Source: Phaeovulum vinaykumarii
GTDB lineage: Bacteria; Pseudomonadota; Alphaproteobacteria; Rhodobacterales; Rhodobacteraceae
Length of the DNA stretch: 64,000 nt
Assembly: GCF_900156695.1 (NCBI RefSeq)
Contig: NZ_FTOM01000002.1
Location: 682,001 to 746,000, forward strand
Reading direction: 5' to 3'
Positions 1 to 8,330 of the stretch are shown here, piece by piece (the stretch's first letter is position 1; the number at the start of each line of letters is the position of its first letter). The notes beneath the pieces were generated by a model. That model searched no databases, was not told the origin of the DNA, and saw only the letters and a program-made list of their open reading frames with translations. A program made the translations under genes and the position numbers.

Positions 1-470
1 GCGGGCAGGATCTGACCGGGGCGTCGGACCGGCGCCGGACCGCGGCGCGGCGGATGGACCTGGGCTTTGTCTACCAGTTCCACCACCTGCTGCCGGAATT
101 CACCGCCGCCGAGAATATCGTCCTGCCGCAGCTGGCCAATGCCGTGCCCGCGGCCCAGGCCGAGGCCCGCGCGGCCGCACTTCTGGACCGTGTCGGCCTG
201 GCGGCGCGGGCGAATCATCGCCCCGCCGCGCTGTCGGGGGGCGAACAGCAGCGCGTGGCCTTCTGCCGGGCGCTGGCCAATGGCCCGCAGCTTCTGCTGG
301 CCGACGAGCCGACCGGCAATCTCGATCCCGCCACTTCGGATCAGGTCTTCGGCGTGCTGATGGAGCTGGTGCGCGAGACCGGCCTGTCGGCGCTGATCGC
401 CACGCATAACCTCGATCTGGCGCGGCGCATGGACCGGGTGCTGCGCCTTGATGCCGGGCGGCTGGCCTGA
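1..470 (+). CDS. lolD: Lipoprotein-releasing system ATP-binding protein LolD (5' end cut off by window)
   Basis: This is the ATPase of the LolCDE complex, which powers release of outer-membrane lipoproteins from the inner membrane to LolA. The window edge removes the start and the Walker A motif; the frame is open from base 3. Visible are the Q-loop in [11 protein letters not shown], the signature LSGGEQQR, Walker B with [12 protein letters not shown] and the switch histidine in ATHN. The FHHLLPEF string is typical of LolD and separates it from related MacB and FtsE ATPases. The membrane partner genes would lie to the left and cannot be seen. Confidence 0.93.
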   Translation, partial: GQDLTGASDRRRTAARRMDLGFVYQFHHLLPEFTAAENIVLPQLANAVPAAQAEARAAALLDRVGLAARANHRPAALSGGEQQRVAFCRALANGPQLLLADEPTGNLDPATSDQVFGVLMELVRETGLSALIATHNLDLARRMDRVLRLDAGRLA

Positions 471-612
471 GACCGGCCGCGGCCGGGCCGTTCGCACGGG
501 GGGCAGGTGGGGGCGTTAAGGTGGGGCGGGCATTCCGGGTTCCCCTTGCCGGCCCGCGCGGCAGGTGGCACCTTGGGGCGGCGCAATCGGCGCCTTTGGG
601 GGAAGACAGATC

Positions 613-1050
613 ATGACCCGCGCGATCCCGCTTTCGCATCTGGTGCTTTCGGTCGTGCCGCTGGCCGTCGCGGCCGGGCTGGCCGGCTGTGCCGCGCTGG
701 CGCCGGTGCCCAGCGGGCGGGCGGATTTCCAGAGCTTCTGCGTCTCGTGCCACGGGGCCTCGGGGCAGGGCGACGGGGCGGCCGGCGCGCTTCTCGATAC
801 CCGTCCGGCCGATCTGACCCGCATCGCGGCGCGCCGCGGCGGCGCCTTCCCCCGCGCCGAGGTGATGAGCAAGATCTGGGGCTATGCCCGCGGCTCGGCA
901 ACGCATCCCGGCATGCCCGCCTTTGGGGCGCTGCTCGAGGGGCGCACGGTGCTTTACGATTCGGGGGACGGCATCGAAACGCCCACCCCCCTGCGTCTGG
1001 TGCAATTGGCCGAATATCTCGAGACGATCCAGACGCCTGCGCAACCCTGA
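613..1050 (+). CDS. Class I c-type cytochrome, predicted lipoprotein
   Basis: This is a 145-residue mono-haem cytochrome, probably an electron carrier anchored on the periplasmic side of a membrane. The N-terminus is a hydrophobic signal ending in the lipobox LAGC, so Cys is probably lipidated. One haem site, CVSCH, follows about 25 residues later, and the methionine in HPGMPAFG is a plausible second axial ligand. I chose the ATG at 613, which has the purine-rich GGGGGAAGA upstream; an in-frame ATG at 565 would add a non-signal extension before the hydrophobic segment. No oxidoreductase partner is adjacent, so the redox partner is unknown. Confidence 0.8.
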   Translation: MTRAIPLSHLVLSVVPLAVAAGLAGCAALAPVPSGRADFQSFCVSCHGASGQGDGAAGALLDTRPADLTRIAARRGGAFPRAEVMSKIWGYARGSATHPGMPAFGALLEGRTVLYDSGDGIETPTPLRLVQLAEYLETIQTPAQP

Positions 1051-1296
1051 GATGTGCGGACGCGGCCTGGGGGCGCGGCGCATCACGGCGTCTGATATTT
1101 CATGGCATTATTTCAGTGACTTGCGGGGTGTTTGAGCCCGCCTCCGACCGGCATTCGACTCGAATTCGATAGAAATGCCCTGCCGCTGCTAACCCCTCGT
1201 TAGGGGGCTGCGTGGCTTCATCCTTCGCAGGAACGGGTGGGGTGCCCGTCCGGGGGGCCGCCAGAAGGCGGCGGAGAAATCCAGGGGTGGGTTCTC

Positions 1297-1923
1297 ATGA
1301 AATTGAACGATTGTGGCGTGCCGGGGGCGCGCCGTGACCGTGCCATATCTGGCGCGGGGAAGGGGTCGCGTCTTGTCATGGCGGTCTCGGTGGCCGCCGC
1401 GTTGGAACTTGGCGGCCTTGGGGGGGATGCGCAGGCGCAAGCGGGGGATTATGCCAGCCCCTATGCGGTGGATGCGGTGGGCACCAACCTTGTCTTCGGC
1501 CGCGCCTCGCCGCCCGGCGGCAACCGTGTGGCCACCAATGCCGCCTCGGCGCGGCGCGTGGTGATCAGCAATGACCGCGGCGGCGTCATCGCCAACCGCG
1601 TCAAGCAGATCAACGACCTGGCCGCCAGCGGCGTGCCGGTCGAGGTGAAGGGACAGGTCTGCCTGTCCACCTGCACCATGTTCGTGGGCCTGCCCAATGC
1701 CTGCATTCACCGCTACACGACCTTCGGCTTCCACGGGCCCAGCTCCTATGGCCGCCCGCTGCCGCCCGAATCCTTCGAATACTGGTCGCAGGTGATCGCC
1801 AGCTATTATCCCGCGCCGCTGCGCGACTGGTATCTGCGCGAGGCTCGCTACGAGATCAACGATCTCTACCGCATCCGCGGCGCGGAACTGATCCGCATGG
1901 GCGTGCCCGAGTGCGGCAGCTGA
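1297..1923 (+). CDS. Secreted ClpP/crotonase-like protein (COG3904-type)
   Basis: This is a 208-residue predicted periplasmic protein of unknown function. The N-terminus has basic residues, a hydrophobic stretch and an AQAQA cleavage-like site. The core VISNDRGGVIANRVKQ, then VKGQVCLSTCTMFVG and later FGFHGP, resembles the periplasmic ClpP/crotonase-fold family with a C-S-x-C-T motif, in which the serine sits where a serine-protease nucleophile would be. Proteolytic activity is not established for that family as far as I know. Cysteines in CLSTC and PNAC could form disulphides. A further in-frame ATG at 1237 would lengthen the protein without adding a recognisable signal. Confidence 0.6.
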   Translation: MKLNDCGVPGARRDRAISGAGKGSRLVMAVSVAAALELGGLGGDAQAQAGDYASPYAVDAVGTNLVFGRASPPGGNRVATNAASARRVVISNDRGGVIANRVKQINDLAASGVPVEVKGQVCLSTCTMFVGLPNACIHRYTTFGFHGPSSYGRPLPPESFEYWSQVIASYYPAPLRDWYLREARYEINDLYRIRGAELIRMGVPECGS

Positions 1924-1958
1924 TCTGCGCCCAAGGGCCGGGTTTTCCCCAGCTTTCT

Positions 1959-1982
1959 GCCCCGCAGCCCCGGTTGCGGGGC
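1959..1982 (+). terminator. GC-rich hairpin after the ClpP-like gene
   Basis: An 8-bp perfect stem (GCCCCGCA with TGCGGGGC) and an 8-nt loop lie 36 bases past the stop codon. No T-run follows on the plus strand, so a role as an intrinsic terminator is uncertain. Confidence 0.35.
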
Positions 1983-2114
1983 GAAAACGGCTTGCGTTGA
2001 GGGCGCTTTCGCCCCACCATATCTTGTAAGCCCCCACGCAAGCTGCGGCGCGTGGGCGGGATGGGGCTAGGTCTGGTGGACGGGTCTGCGCCAAATGGCA
2101 GGTCAGGAGGCGGC

Positions 2115-2615
2115 ATGGCGCTCAGCGAAGATTATCTGCACGAGGACCGTCATCCGATCGACGTGGCCGAGAGCCTGGCCGAGCGGCATGACTGGGACTT
2201 CGATCGCGTCACCGACGATCAGATCGCGCTGGTGGTCGAAGGCCAATGGCGCGGCTATTCGATCAATCTGGCCTGGTCGGATGCCGACGAGACCTTGCGC
2301 GTGATCCTGACCTTCGAGATGGAACCGCCGGCCGATCGGCGCACGGAATTCCTGGATCTGCTCAACCGCGTCAATGACGAGATGTGGACCGGCGCCTTCA
2401 CCTATTGGCCCGAACAGCGGATGATGGTCTGGCGCTATGGGCTGGTGCTGGCGGGTGGCCAGCCGGCCGGGTTCGAGCAGATCGACCGCATGGTCGGTGC
2501 GGGCGTGGCCGCGGCCGAACGGTTCTATCCCGCGCTTCAGCTTTGTGCCTGGGGCGGGGAAACCCCCGAAGAGGCGCTGCGCGTCGCCATCCGCGACGCC
2601 TACGGACGCGCCTGA
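2115..2615 (+). CDS. YbjN domain-containing protein
   Basis: This 166-residue cytoplasmic protein has the YbjN/type III secretion chaperone-like fold. It starts with a conserved MALSEDYL...HPIDVAESLAERHDWDFDR segment, followed by WRGYSINLAWSD and a Trp-rich central part. The family has no defined biochemical function. The start at 2115 is supported by the strong ribosome site CAGGAGG; an in-frame ATG at 2052 lies in low-quality coding sequence. It ends 22 bases before proC and is probably co-transcribed with it, an arrangement I believe is common in this bacterial order. Confidence 0.82.
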   Translation: MALSEDYLHEDRHPIDVAESLAERHDWDFDRVTDDQIALVVEGQWRGYSINLAWSDADETLRVILTFEMEPPADRRTEFLDLLNRVNDEMWTGAFTYWPEQRMMVWRYGLVLAGGQPAGFEQIDRMVGAGVAAAERFYPALQLCAWGGETPEEALRVAIRDAYGRA

Positions 2616-2637
2616 GCATCTGCGCAAGAGGCAATTC

Positions 2638-3456
2638 ATGACGGATCTGGCGGTTCTGGAGCAAGGCGGGCTGGTGCTCGTCGGCTGCGGAAAGATGGGC
2701 TCGGCACTGCTGGCGGGCTGGCTCAAGGGCGGCGTGCGGCCCGCCGATGTCTGGGTGATCGAGCCCAACCCCTCGGACTGGCTGCGTGCGCAGGGCGTGC
2801 ATCTGAACGCGGGTCTGCCCGACGCGCCGAAGGTCGTGGTGCTGGCGGTCAAGCCGCAGATGATGGGCGCGGCGCTGCCCGATCTGGCTGCGCGCGGCAT
2901 GGGGGGCGCGCTGGTCGTGTCGATCGCGGCGGGAACGACGCTCGCCACCTTCGAGGCGGCGCTGGGCGCAGGCACGCGGCTGGTGCGCGCCATGCCCAAC
3001 ACGCCCGCCGCCATCGGCCGGGGCATCACCGCGATCTGTGCCAACGCGCAGGCCACACCCGCCGATCTGGACCTGGCCGAGGCGTTGCTTTGCGCCGTGG
3101 GGCAGGTGGTGCGTCTTGAGGGCGAGCATCAGATGGATGCGGTCACCGCCGTTTCGGGCTCGGGGCCGGCCTATGTCTTTCACCTGATCGAGACGCTGGC
3201 CGCCGCTGCCGAGGCCGAGGGCCTGCCCCCCGATCTGGCCGCGCAACTGGCGCAGGCCACCGTGGCCGGCGCCGGCGCGCTGGCCGAGACGGCGCAGGAA
3301 AGCCCCGCGCAGCTGCGCGTCAATGTCACCTCGCCGGGGGGGACCACCGCGGCGGGGCTGGCGGTGCTGATGGACCCTGACACGGGCTTTCCCGCGCTTG
3401 TGCGCCGTGCGGTCCATGCCGCCGCCGAACGCGGGCGCGAACTGGGCCGCGGCTAG
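2638..3456 (+). CDS. proC: Pyrroline-5-carboxylate reductase
   Basis: This enzyme makes the last step of proline synthesis, reducing 1-pyrroline-5-carboxylate with NAD(P)H. The 272-residue length fits the family. The N-terminal Rossmann motif is VLVGCGKMGSALL, followed by the family strings VLAVKPQ and VRAMPNTPA; the C-terminal dimer domain carries AVSGSGPAYVF and the diagnostic TSPGGTTAAGL. The ATG at 2638 places the Rossmann strand at the usual distance from the N-terminus. It is cytoplasmic and has the YbjN-like gene just upstream. Confidence 0.95.
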   Translation: MTDLAVLEQGGLVLVGCGKMGSALLAGWLKGGVRPADVWVIEPNPSDWLRAQGVHLNAGLPDAPKVVVLAVKPQMMGAALPDLAARGMGGALVVSIAAGTTLATFEAALGAGTRLVRAMPNTPAAIGRGITAICANAQATPADLDLAEALLCAVGQVVRLEGEHQMDAVTAVSGSGPAYVFHLIETLAAAAEAEGLPPDLAAQLAQATVAGAGALAETAQESPAQLRVNVTSPGGTTAAGLAVLMDPDTGFPALVRRAVHAAAERGRELGRG

Positions 3457-3494
3457 GCCCGCGCGCGCCCCGATCCCCCTTCAGAGAGGCCGCC

Positions 3495-3830
3495 ATGACC
3501 CTCAGCTTCGACGAATTCCTCAAGGTTGACATCCGCGCCGGTCGCGTGACCCGCGCCGAACCCTTCCCCGAGGCGCGCAAGCCCGCGATCAAGCTGTGGA
3601 TCGATTTCGGGCCCGAGATCGGCGAGAAACGCTCCTCGGCGCAGATCACCGCGCATTACACCCCCGAGGATCTGGTCGGGCGCATGGTCATGGCGGTGGT
3701 GAACTTTCCGCCGCGCCAGATCGGCCCGATGATGTCCGAGGTGCTGACGCTGGGCGTGCCCGATGCGCAGGGCGAGGTGGTTTTGCTGCGCCCCGATCAG
3801 GACGTGGCCCCCGGCGCGCGGATGTTCTGA
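3495..3830 (+). CDS. tRNA-binding domain protein (CsaA-like)
   Basis: This is a 111-residue stand-alone OB-fold tRNA-binding protein of the CsaA/YgjH type, related to the EMAPII-like domain of methionyl-tRNA synthetase. The family strings FLKVDIRAGRV, KPAIKLWIDFG, SSAQITAHY, VMAVVNFPPRQIG and SEVLTLG are all present across the full length. CsaA proteins bind tRNA and have been described as export-related chaperones; the role here is not known. A ribosome site AGAGAGG precedes the ATG, and the stop overlaps the start of the next gene (TGATG), so the two are probably translationally coupled. Confidence 0.88.
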   Translation: MTLSFDEFLKVDIRAGRVTRAEPFPEARKPAIKLWIDFGPEIGEKRSSAQITAHYTPEDLVGRMVMAVVNFPPRQIGPMMSEVLTLGVPDAQGEVVLLRPDQDVAPGARMF

Positions 3831-4768
3831 TGCGCCTGCTGGTCACCCGCGCGCTGCCCCCTCGGGTCGAGACCGCGCTGGCCGCCCGGTTCGAGACCAC
3901 CTTCCGCCACGCCGAGGCTCCGCTGACCCCAGATGGGGCGCGCGCTGCGCTGGCCGAATATGACGTGATCCTGCCCACGCTGGGCGACGCCTTTCGCGCC
4001 GCGGCCTTTGTTGGCCCGGTCCGGGCGCGGCTTCTGGCCAATTTCGGCGTCGGCACCGACCATATCGACGTGGCCGCGGCCCGTGCGGCCGGCGTGGCGG
4101 TCACCAACACCCCCGGCGCCGTGACCGATGCCACCGCCGATATCGCGTTGACGCTTCTGCTGATGAGCGCGCGCCGCGCCGCCGAGGGCGAACGTCTGGT
4201 CCGCCGCGGTGCCTGGGCCGGCTGGCAGCCCACGCAGATGCTGGGCGCGCATGTGACCGGCAAGCACCTGGGCGTGATCGGCATGGGCCGGATCGGGCAG
4301 GCCATCGCCCGGCGCGCGCATTTCGGCTTTGGCATGCGGGTGTCCTATTTCAACCGCTCGGAAAAGACGCTGGATTTCCCCGCTGTGCGCGTCGATCTGC
4401 CGAGCGCGATGGGCGCCGATTTCGTGGTGATCGCCGTGCCCGGTGGTCCGGCCACGCGCGGGCTGATCGGCGCGGCCGAGCTGGCCGCGATGGCGCCGCA
4501 TGGGCATCTGATCAACATCGCCCGCGGGGATGTGCTGGACGAGGCGGCATTGATCGCCGCCCTCGAGGCGCGCCGGATCGGGGGCGCGGGGCTTGATGTC
4601 TATGCCCGCGAGCCCGAGGTTCCCGCAGCCCTGCGCGCGCTCGACAATGTGACGCTGCTGCCGCATCTGGGCACGGCCGCGCTCGAGGTGCGCGAGGCCA
4701 TGGGCATGATGGCCCATGACAACCTGATCGCCCATCTCGAGGGCCGCCCGCTTCCCAATCCCGTCTGA
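3830..4768 (+). CDS. D-2-hydroxyacid dehydrogenase (glyoxylate/hydroxypyruvate reductase type)
   Basis: This 312-residue NAD(P)H-dependent reductase interconverts 2-oxoacids and D-2-hydroxyacids. The sequence shows FGVGTDHID, the NTPGAVTDATADIA segment that leads into the cofactor domain, the Rossmann motif GVIGMGRIGQAIA, the catalytic arginine in INIARG, a Glu in the AREPEV loop and the catalytic histidine in LLPHLGTA. Glyoxylate or hydroxypyruvate is the most likely substrate by family resemblance (GyaR/GhrB), but the sequence alone does not fix it. The start overlaps the preceding stop codon by one base. Confidence 0.87.
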   Translation: MRLLVTRALPPRVETALAARFETTFRHAEAPLTPDGARAALAEYDVILPTLGDAFRAAAFVGPVRARLLANFGVGTDHIDVAAARAAGVAVTNTPGAVTDATADIALTLLLMSARRAAEGERLVRRGAWAGWQPTQMLGAHVTGKHLGVIGMGRIGQAIARRAHFGFGMRVSYFNRSEKTLDFPAVRVDLPSAMGADFVVIAVPGGPATRGLIGAAELAAMAPHGHLINIARGDVLDEAALIAALEARRIGGAGLDVYAREPEVPAALRALDNVTLLPHLGTAALEVREAMGMMAHDNLIAHLEGRPLPNPV

Positions 4769-4787
4769 CCCGCCCCCCTCCGTCTGA

Positions 4788-4804
4788 CGTGCCGTTTCGG
4801 CACG
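4788..4804 (+). terminator. Short perfect hairpin downstream of the hydroxyacid dehydrogenase
   Basis: CGTGCCG and CGGCACG form a 7-bp perfect stem with a TTT loop, 20 bases after the stop codon and just before the promoter of the leucine operon. There is no T-tract, so this is a possible rather than clear terminator. Confidence 0.4.
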
Positions 4805-4810
4805 CGGGGC

Positions 4811-4852
4811 TTGACGGGTGCCGTTTTGTCGAATTAAATGAACGCATGTTCA
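4811..4852 (+). promoter_or_regulatory. Promoter with overlapping palindromic operator for the leucine-degradation operon
   Basis: A -35-like TTGACG (4811-4816) is followed, with an exact 17-bp spacer, by a -10-like TTAAAT (4834-4839). Immediately downstream lies the inverted repeat TGAAC-GCAT-GTTCA (4839-4852), whose flanks TTAAA and AATAA extend the symmetry. A repressor there would block RNA polymerase. TetR-type and other acyl-CoA-responsive regulators use this sort of site; the actual regulator is not in the window. Confidence 0.6.
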
Positions 4853-4885
4853 AATAACGTCAACCGCCAGGGAGGAGGGCGCGCG

Positions 4886-6049
4886 ATGTTCACGGCTTCG
4901 ATGCAGTTCGATCTTGACGAGGATACCGCGGCGCTGCGCGACATGGTGCACCGCTGGGCGCAGGAGCGGGTCAAGCCGCTGGCCGCGCAGACCGACCGCG
5001 ACAACAGCTTTCCCAACGAACTGTGGCCCGAGATGGGCGAGCTGGGTCTTCTGGGGATCACCGTGCCCGAGGAATTCGGCGGCGCGGGAATGGGCTATGC
5101 CGCCCATGTCGTGGCGACCGAGGAAATCAGCCGCGCCTCGGCCTCGATCGGGCTGTCCTATGGCGCGCATTCCAATCTTTGCGTCAACCAGATCAAGCTC
5201 AACGGCAGCGACGATCAGAAGCGCCGCTATCTGCCCGACCTGATCGCGGGCCGCAAGATCGGCGCCCTGGCGATGAGCGAATCCGGCGCCGGTTCGGATG
5301 TGGTGGGCATGAAGCTGCGCGCCGAGAAGAAGGGCGATCGCTACATCCTGAACGGGCACAAATACTGGATCACCAACGCGCCCGATGCCGACACGCTGGT
5401 CGTCTATGCCAAGACCGACCCCGAAGCCGGCCCCAAGGGGATCACCGCCTTCATCGTGGAACGCGGCTTTCCCGGCTTTTCGTCGGGGCCGCATTTCGAC
5501 AAGCTGGGGATGCGCGGCTCGAACACGGGCGAGCTGATCTTCGACAATTGCGAAGTGCCCGCCGAGAACGTGCTGGGCGCCGAGGGGCGGGGCGTTGCCG
5601 TGCTGATGTCGGGGCTGGATTACGAACGTGTGGTCCTGTCGGGCATCGGCACCGGCATCATGGCCGCCTGTCTCGACGAGATCATGCCCTATCTGCGCGA
5701 CCGCCAGCAATTCGGCCAGCCGATCGGCAGCTTCCAGTTGATGCAGGCCAAGATCGCCGACATGTATACCGCGCTGAATTCCGCGCGCGCCTATACCTAT
5801 GCCGTCGCACGCGCTTGTGAGCGCGGCGCGGTGACGCGGGCGGATGCGGCGGCCTGCGTTCTCTATGCTTCGGAACAGGCGATGGTTCAGGCGCATCAGG
5901 CCGTGCAAGCCATGGGCGGCGCAGGATTTTTGAACGACAGCGTGGTCAGCCGGCTGTTCCGCGACGCCAAGCTGATGGAGATCGGCGCGGGCACCTCCGA
6001 GATCCGGCGCATGCTGGTGGGACGTGAACTCATGAAGGCGATGTCCTAA
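4886..6049 (+). CDS. ivd: Isovaleryl-CoA dehydrogenase
   Basis: This FAD flavoprotein oxidises isovaleryl-CoA to 3-methylcrotonyl-CoA in leucine breakdown and passes electrons to ETF. At 387 residues it has the acyl-CoA dehydrogenase signature AMSESGAGSDVVGM, the FAD-loop KYWITNA, and the C-terminal QAMGGAGFLNDSVVSRLFRD. The LDYERVVLSG segment carries the catalytic glutamate at the position used by isovaleryl-CoA dehydrogenases, and the methylcrotonyl-CoA carboxylase genes downstream fix the substrate. The ATG at 4886 follows the very strong ribosome site GGAGGAGG; the in-frame ATG at 4838 lies within the operator and promoter. Confidence 0.93.
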   Translation: MFTASMQFDLDEDTAALRDMVHRWAQERVKPLAAQTDRDNSFPNELWPEMGELGLLGITVPEEFGGAGMGYAAHVVATEEISRASASIGLSYGAHSNLCVNQIKLNGSDDQKRRYLPDLIAGRKIGALAMSESGAGSDVVGMKLRAEKKGDRYILNGHKYWITNAPDADTLVVYAKTDPEAGPKGITAFIVERGFPGFSSGPHFDKLGMRGSNTGELIFDNCEVPAENVLGAEGRGVAVLMSGLDYERVVLSGIGTGIMAACLDEIMPYLRDRQQFGQPIGSFQLMQAKIADMYTALNSARAYTYAVARACERGAVTRADAAACVLYASEQAMVQAHQAVQAMGGAGFLNDSVVSRLFRDAKLMEIGAGTSEIRRMLVGRELMKAMS

Positions 6050-6083
6050 ATGTGCATCAGAAAATCATCAAATAGGTGCACTC

Positions 6084-6596
6084 ATGAGACTGACACTCGC
6101 TCTCGTTGCCACCCTGTTCGCGGCGCCGGCTCTGGCCCAGGGCTATGATTTCTCGCCCGATGCGACGCTCGAATGCATGGAAAAGCAAACCATGTATGGC
6201 GCCGACATCGCCTGCGTGGGGGAATCGGCGCGGGCCTGCTTTGGCAAGATCAAGGGCCGCACGGTGACCGATATCGCCGCCTGCCAGCAGGCCGAGGCCG
6301 AATATTGGAAGACGCGGATGGATGCGGCTTTCGAGAAGCTGGTCGAGATGGCGAAGGTGGCCGACGAGAAATTCGCCGGCAATCCCGACGAGCCGCCGCG
6401 CGCGAAGATGGCCGACGATCTGGCGCATGAACAGGACAATTGGAACAAGTGGCGCGAGACGCGCTGCTGGGTCGAGGCGATGATGCGCCGGGGCACGCCC
6501 TATCGCATGACCGCCGCCGCGAACTGCACGATGAAACATACCGCCGAGCGGGCGATGTTCCTCGAAAGCGCGGTCAAATACATGGAAAAGCACTGA
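6084..6596 (+). CDS. Periplasmic LprI-like protein (DUF1311 family)
   Basis: This 170-residue exported protein has a clear signal peptide (MRLTLALVATLFAAPALAQ) and a mature part rich in Cys, Trp and Glu. The AEAEYWKTRMDAAFEKL and WRETRCW patterns match the DUF1311 family that includes the mycobacterial lysozyme inhibitor LprI. Whether this member inhibits lysozyme is not known. It lies 34 bases after ivd and 119 bases before mccB on the same strand, so it probably shares the leucine operon's transcript although its product is in the periplasm. Confidence 0.7.
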   Translation: MRLTLALVATLFAAPALAQGYDFSPDATLECMEKQTMYGADIACVGESARACFGKIKGRTVTDIAACQQAEAEYWKTRMDAAFEKLVEMAKVADEKFAGNPDEPPRAKMADDLAHEQDNWNKWRETRCWVEAMMRRGTPYRMTAAANCTMKHTAERAMFLESAVKYMEKH

Positions 6597-6601
6597 ACTT
6601 T

Positions 6602-6639
6602 CCCGTCGCAGCGCGTCTGGGGAGGGGGGCTGCGACGGG
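6602..6639 (+). other. Long hairpin between the LprI-like gene and mccB
   Basis: CCCGTCGCAGC (6602-6612) pairs perfectly with GCTGCGACGGG (6629-6639) around a 16-nt purine-rich loop containing GGGGAGGGGG. No T-run follows, so mRNA stabilisation, processing or partial attenuation inside the operon is more likely than full termination. Confidence 0.55.
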
Positions 6640-6715
6640 TTGAGCCGACAGGGAGGGGCGTGACGATGTGCGGGAGGGGAGAGGCGGTCCTGGGGCCGCG
6701 CGCGGGGGTGTGGGC

Positions 6716-8320
6716 ATGCGCCTGACCTCGGGGGTTCTGGTCAATTCGGACGCGGGCCGCGCCAATCGCGCCGCCCATCTCGAGGCCCTGCGCGTGGTCG
6801 AGGAGGCCGCCGCCCTGGCTGCGGCGGGCGGCGGTGCGGCCGCGCTCGAGCGCCATCTGGCGCGCGGCAAGCTGGCGCCGCGGGCGCGGGTGGCGGGCCT
6901 TCTCGATCCCGGCGCGCCCTTCCTCGAGATCGGGGCCACCGCCGCGCATGGTCTTTATGACGGCGCGGCCCCCTGTGCCGGGGTGATTGCCGGCATCGGC
7001 CGCGTCGCCGGCACCGAGGTCATGGTGGTGGCCAACGACGCCACCGTGAAGGGCGGCAGCTATTACCCGATGACGGTCAAGAAGCATCTGCGCGCGCAGG
7101 AAATCGCCGCGGAATGCCGTCTGCCCTGCATCTATCTGGTGGATTCGGGCGGCGCCAACCTGCCCAGCCAGGACGAGGTCTTTCCCGACCGCGACCATTT
7201 CGGGCGTATCTTCTACAACCAGGCGCGCATGTCGGCCGCGGGCATTCCCCAGATTGCCGTGGTCATGGGCAGCTGCACCGCGGGCGGCGCCTATGTGCCC
7301 GCCATGTCGGATGTGACGATCATCGTGCGCGACCAGGGCACGATCTTCCTGGCCGGCCCGCCGCTGGTCAAGGCCGCCACCGGCGAGGTGGTCAGCGCCG
7401 AGGATCTGGGCGGGGGCGACGTGCACACCCGCCTTTCGGGCGTCGCCGATTACCTGGCCGAGGACGACACCCACGCCCTGGCGCTGGCGCGGCGCGCGGT
7501 CGGGGCGCTCAACTGGCGCAAGCCCCAGACCGTGGTCTGGCAAAGCCCCGAGGAGCCCGCCTATGACCCCGAGGAGATCCTATCGGTTGTGCCGGCCGAT
7601 CTGCGCACGCCCTATGACATCCGCGAGCTGATCGCGCGGGTCGTGGATGGCTCGCGCTTCGACGAGTTCAAGCCCCGCTTCGGCGAGACGCTGGTGACCG
7701 GATTTGCCCATGTGATGGGCTGTCCGGTGGGGATCGTGGCCAACAACGGCGTGCTGTTCTCGGAGGCGGCGGTCAAGGGCGCCCATTTCGTCGAATTGTG
7801 CAGTCAGCGGTCCATCCCACTGATCTTCTTGCAAAATGTCACCGGCTTCATGGTCGGACGCAAATATGAAAACGAGGGTATCGCCCGGCATGGCGCCAAG
7901 ATGGTGACCGCCGTCGCCACGACCGCGGTGCCCAAGATCACGATGATCGTGGGCGGCAGTTTCGGCGCGGGCAATTACGGCATGTCCGGGCGCGCCTATT
8001 CGCCCCGTTTCCTGTGGAGCTGGCCCAATTCGCGCATCTCGGTGATGGGGGGCGAACAGGCCGCGGGCGTTCTGGCCACCGTCCGGCGCGACGCGATCGA
8101 GCGCAAGGGCGGGGAATGGTCGGCCGAGGACGAGGCCGCCTTCAAGCGCCCCACCATCGAGATGTTCGAGCGTCAGAGCCACCCGCTCTATGCCTCGGCG
8201 CGGCTCTGGGATGATGGCATCGTCGATCCCCGCCGCGCGCGCCAGGTGCTGGCGCTGTCGCTTTCGGCGGCGCTGTCGGCACCCATCGACGCCACGCGCT
8301 TTGGCGTCTTTCGGATGTAA
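6716..8320 (+). CDS. mccB: 3-methylcrotonyl-CoA carboxylase, carboxyltransferase (beta) subunit
   Basis: This subunit transfers CO2 from carboxybiotin to 3-methylcrotonyl-CoA, giving 3-methylglutaconyl-CoA in leucine degradation. The 534 residues form the N- and C-terminal carboxyltransferase halves: [14 protein letters not shown] and [18 protein letters not shown] in the first, and [19 protein letters not shown] with [21 protein letters not shown] in the second. These strings are typical of methylcrotonyl-CoA rather than propionyl-CoA carboxylases. The start at 6716 aligns with the family N-terminus; an in-frame ATG at 6668 would add an arginine- and glycine-rich extension. mccA follows 10 bases later. 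Confidence 0.95.
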   Translation: MRLTSGVLVNSDAGRANRAAHLEALRVVEEAAALAAAGGGAAALERHLARGKLAPRARVAGLLDPGAPFLEIGATAAHGLYDGAAPCAGVIAGIGRVAGTEVMVVANDATVKGGSYYPMTVKKHLRAQEIAAECRLPCIYLVDSGGANLPSQDEVFPDRDHFGRIFYNQARMSAAGIPQIAVVMGSCTAGGAYVPAMSDVTIIVRDQGTIFLAGPPLVKAATGEVVSAEDLGGGDVHTRLSGVADYLAEDDTHALALARRAVGALNWRKPQTVVWQSPEEPAYDPEEILSVVPADLRTPYDIRELIARVVDGSRFDEFKPRFGETLVTGFAHVMGCPVGIVANNGVLFSEAAVKGAHFVELCSQRSIPLIFLQNVTGFMVGRKYENEGIARHGAKMVTAVATTAVPKITMIVGGSFGAGNYGMSGRAYSPRFLWSWPNSRISVMGGEQAAGVLATVRRDAIERKGGEWSAEDEAAFKRPTIEMFERQSHPLYASARLWDDGIVDPRRARQVLALSLSAALSAPIDATRFGVFRM

Positions 8321-8330
8321 GGGGGCGGAG

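Noticed and set aside
1193-1206. CCCCT-CGTT-AGGGG hairpin after the cytochrome gene
   Set aside because: Only 5 bp and more than 140 bases past the stop codon, so not convincing.
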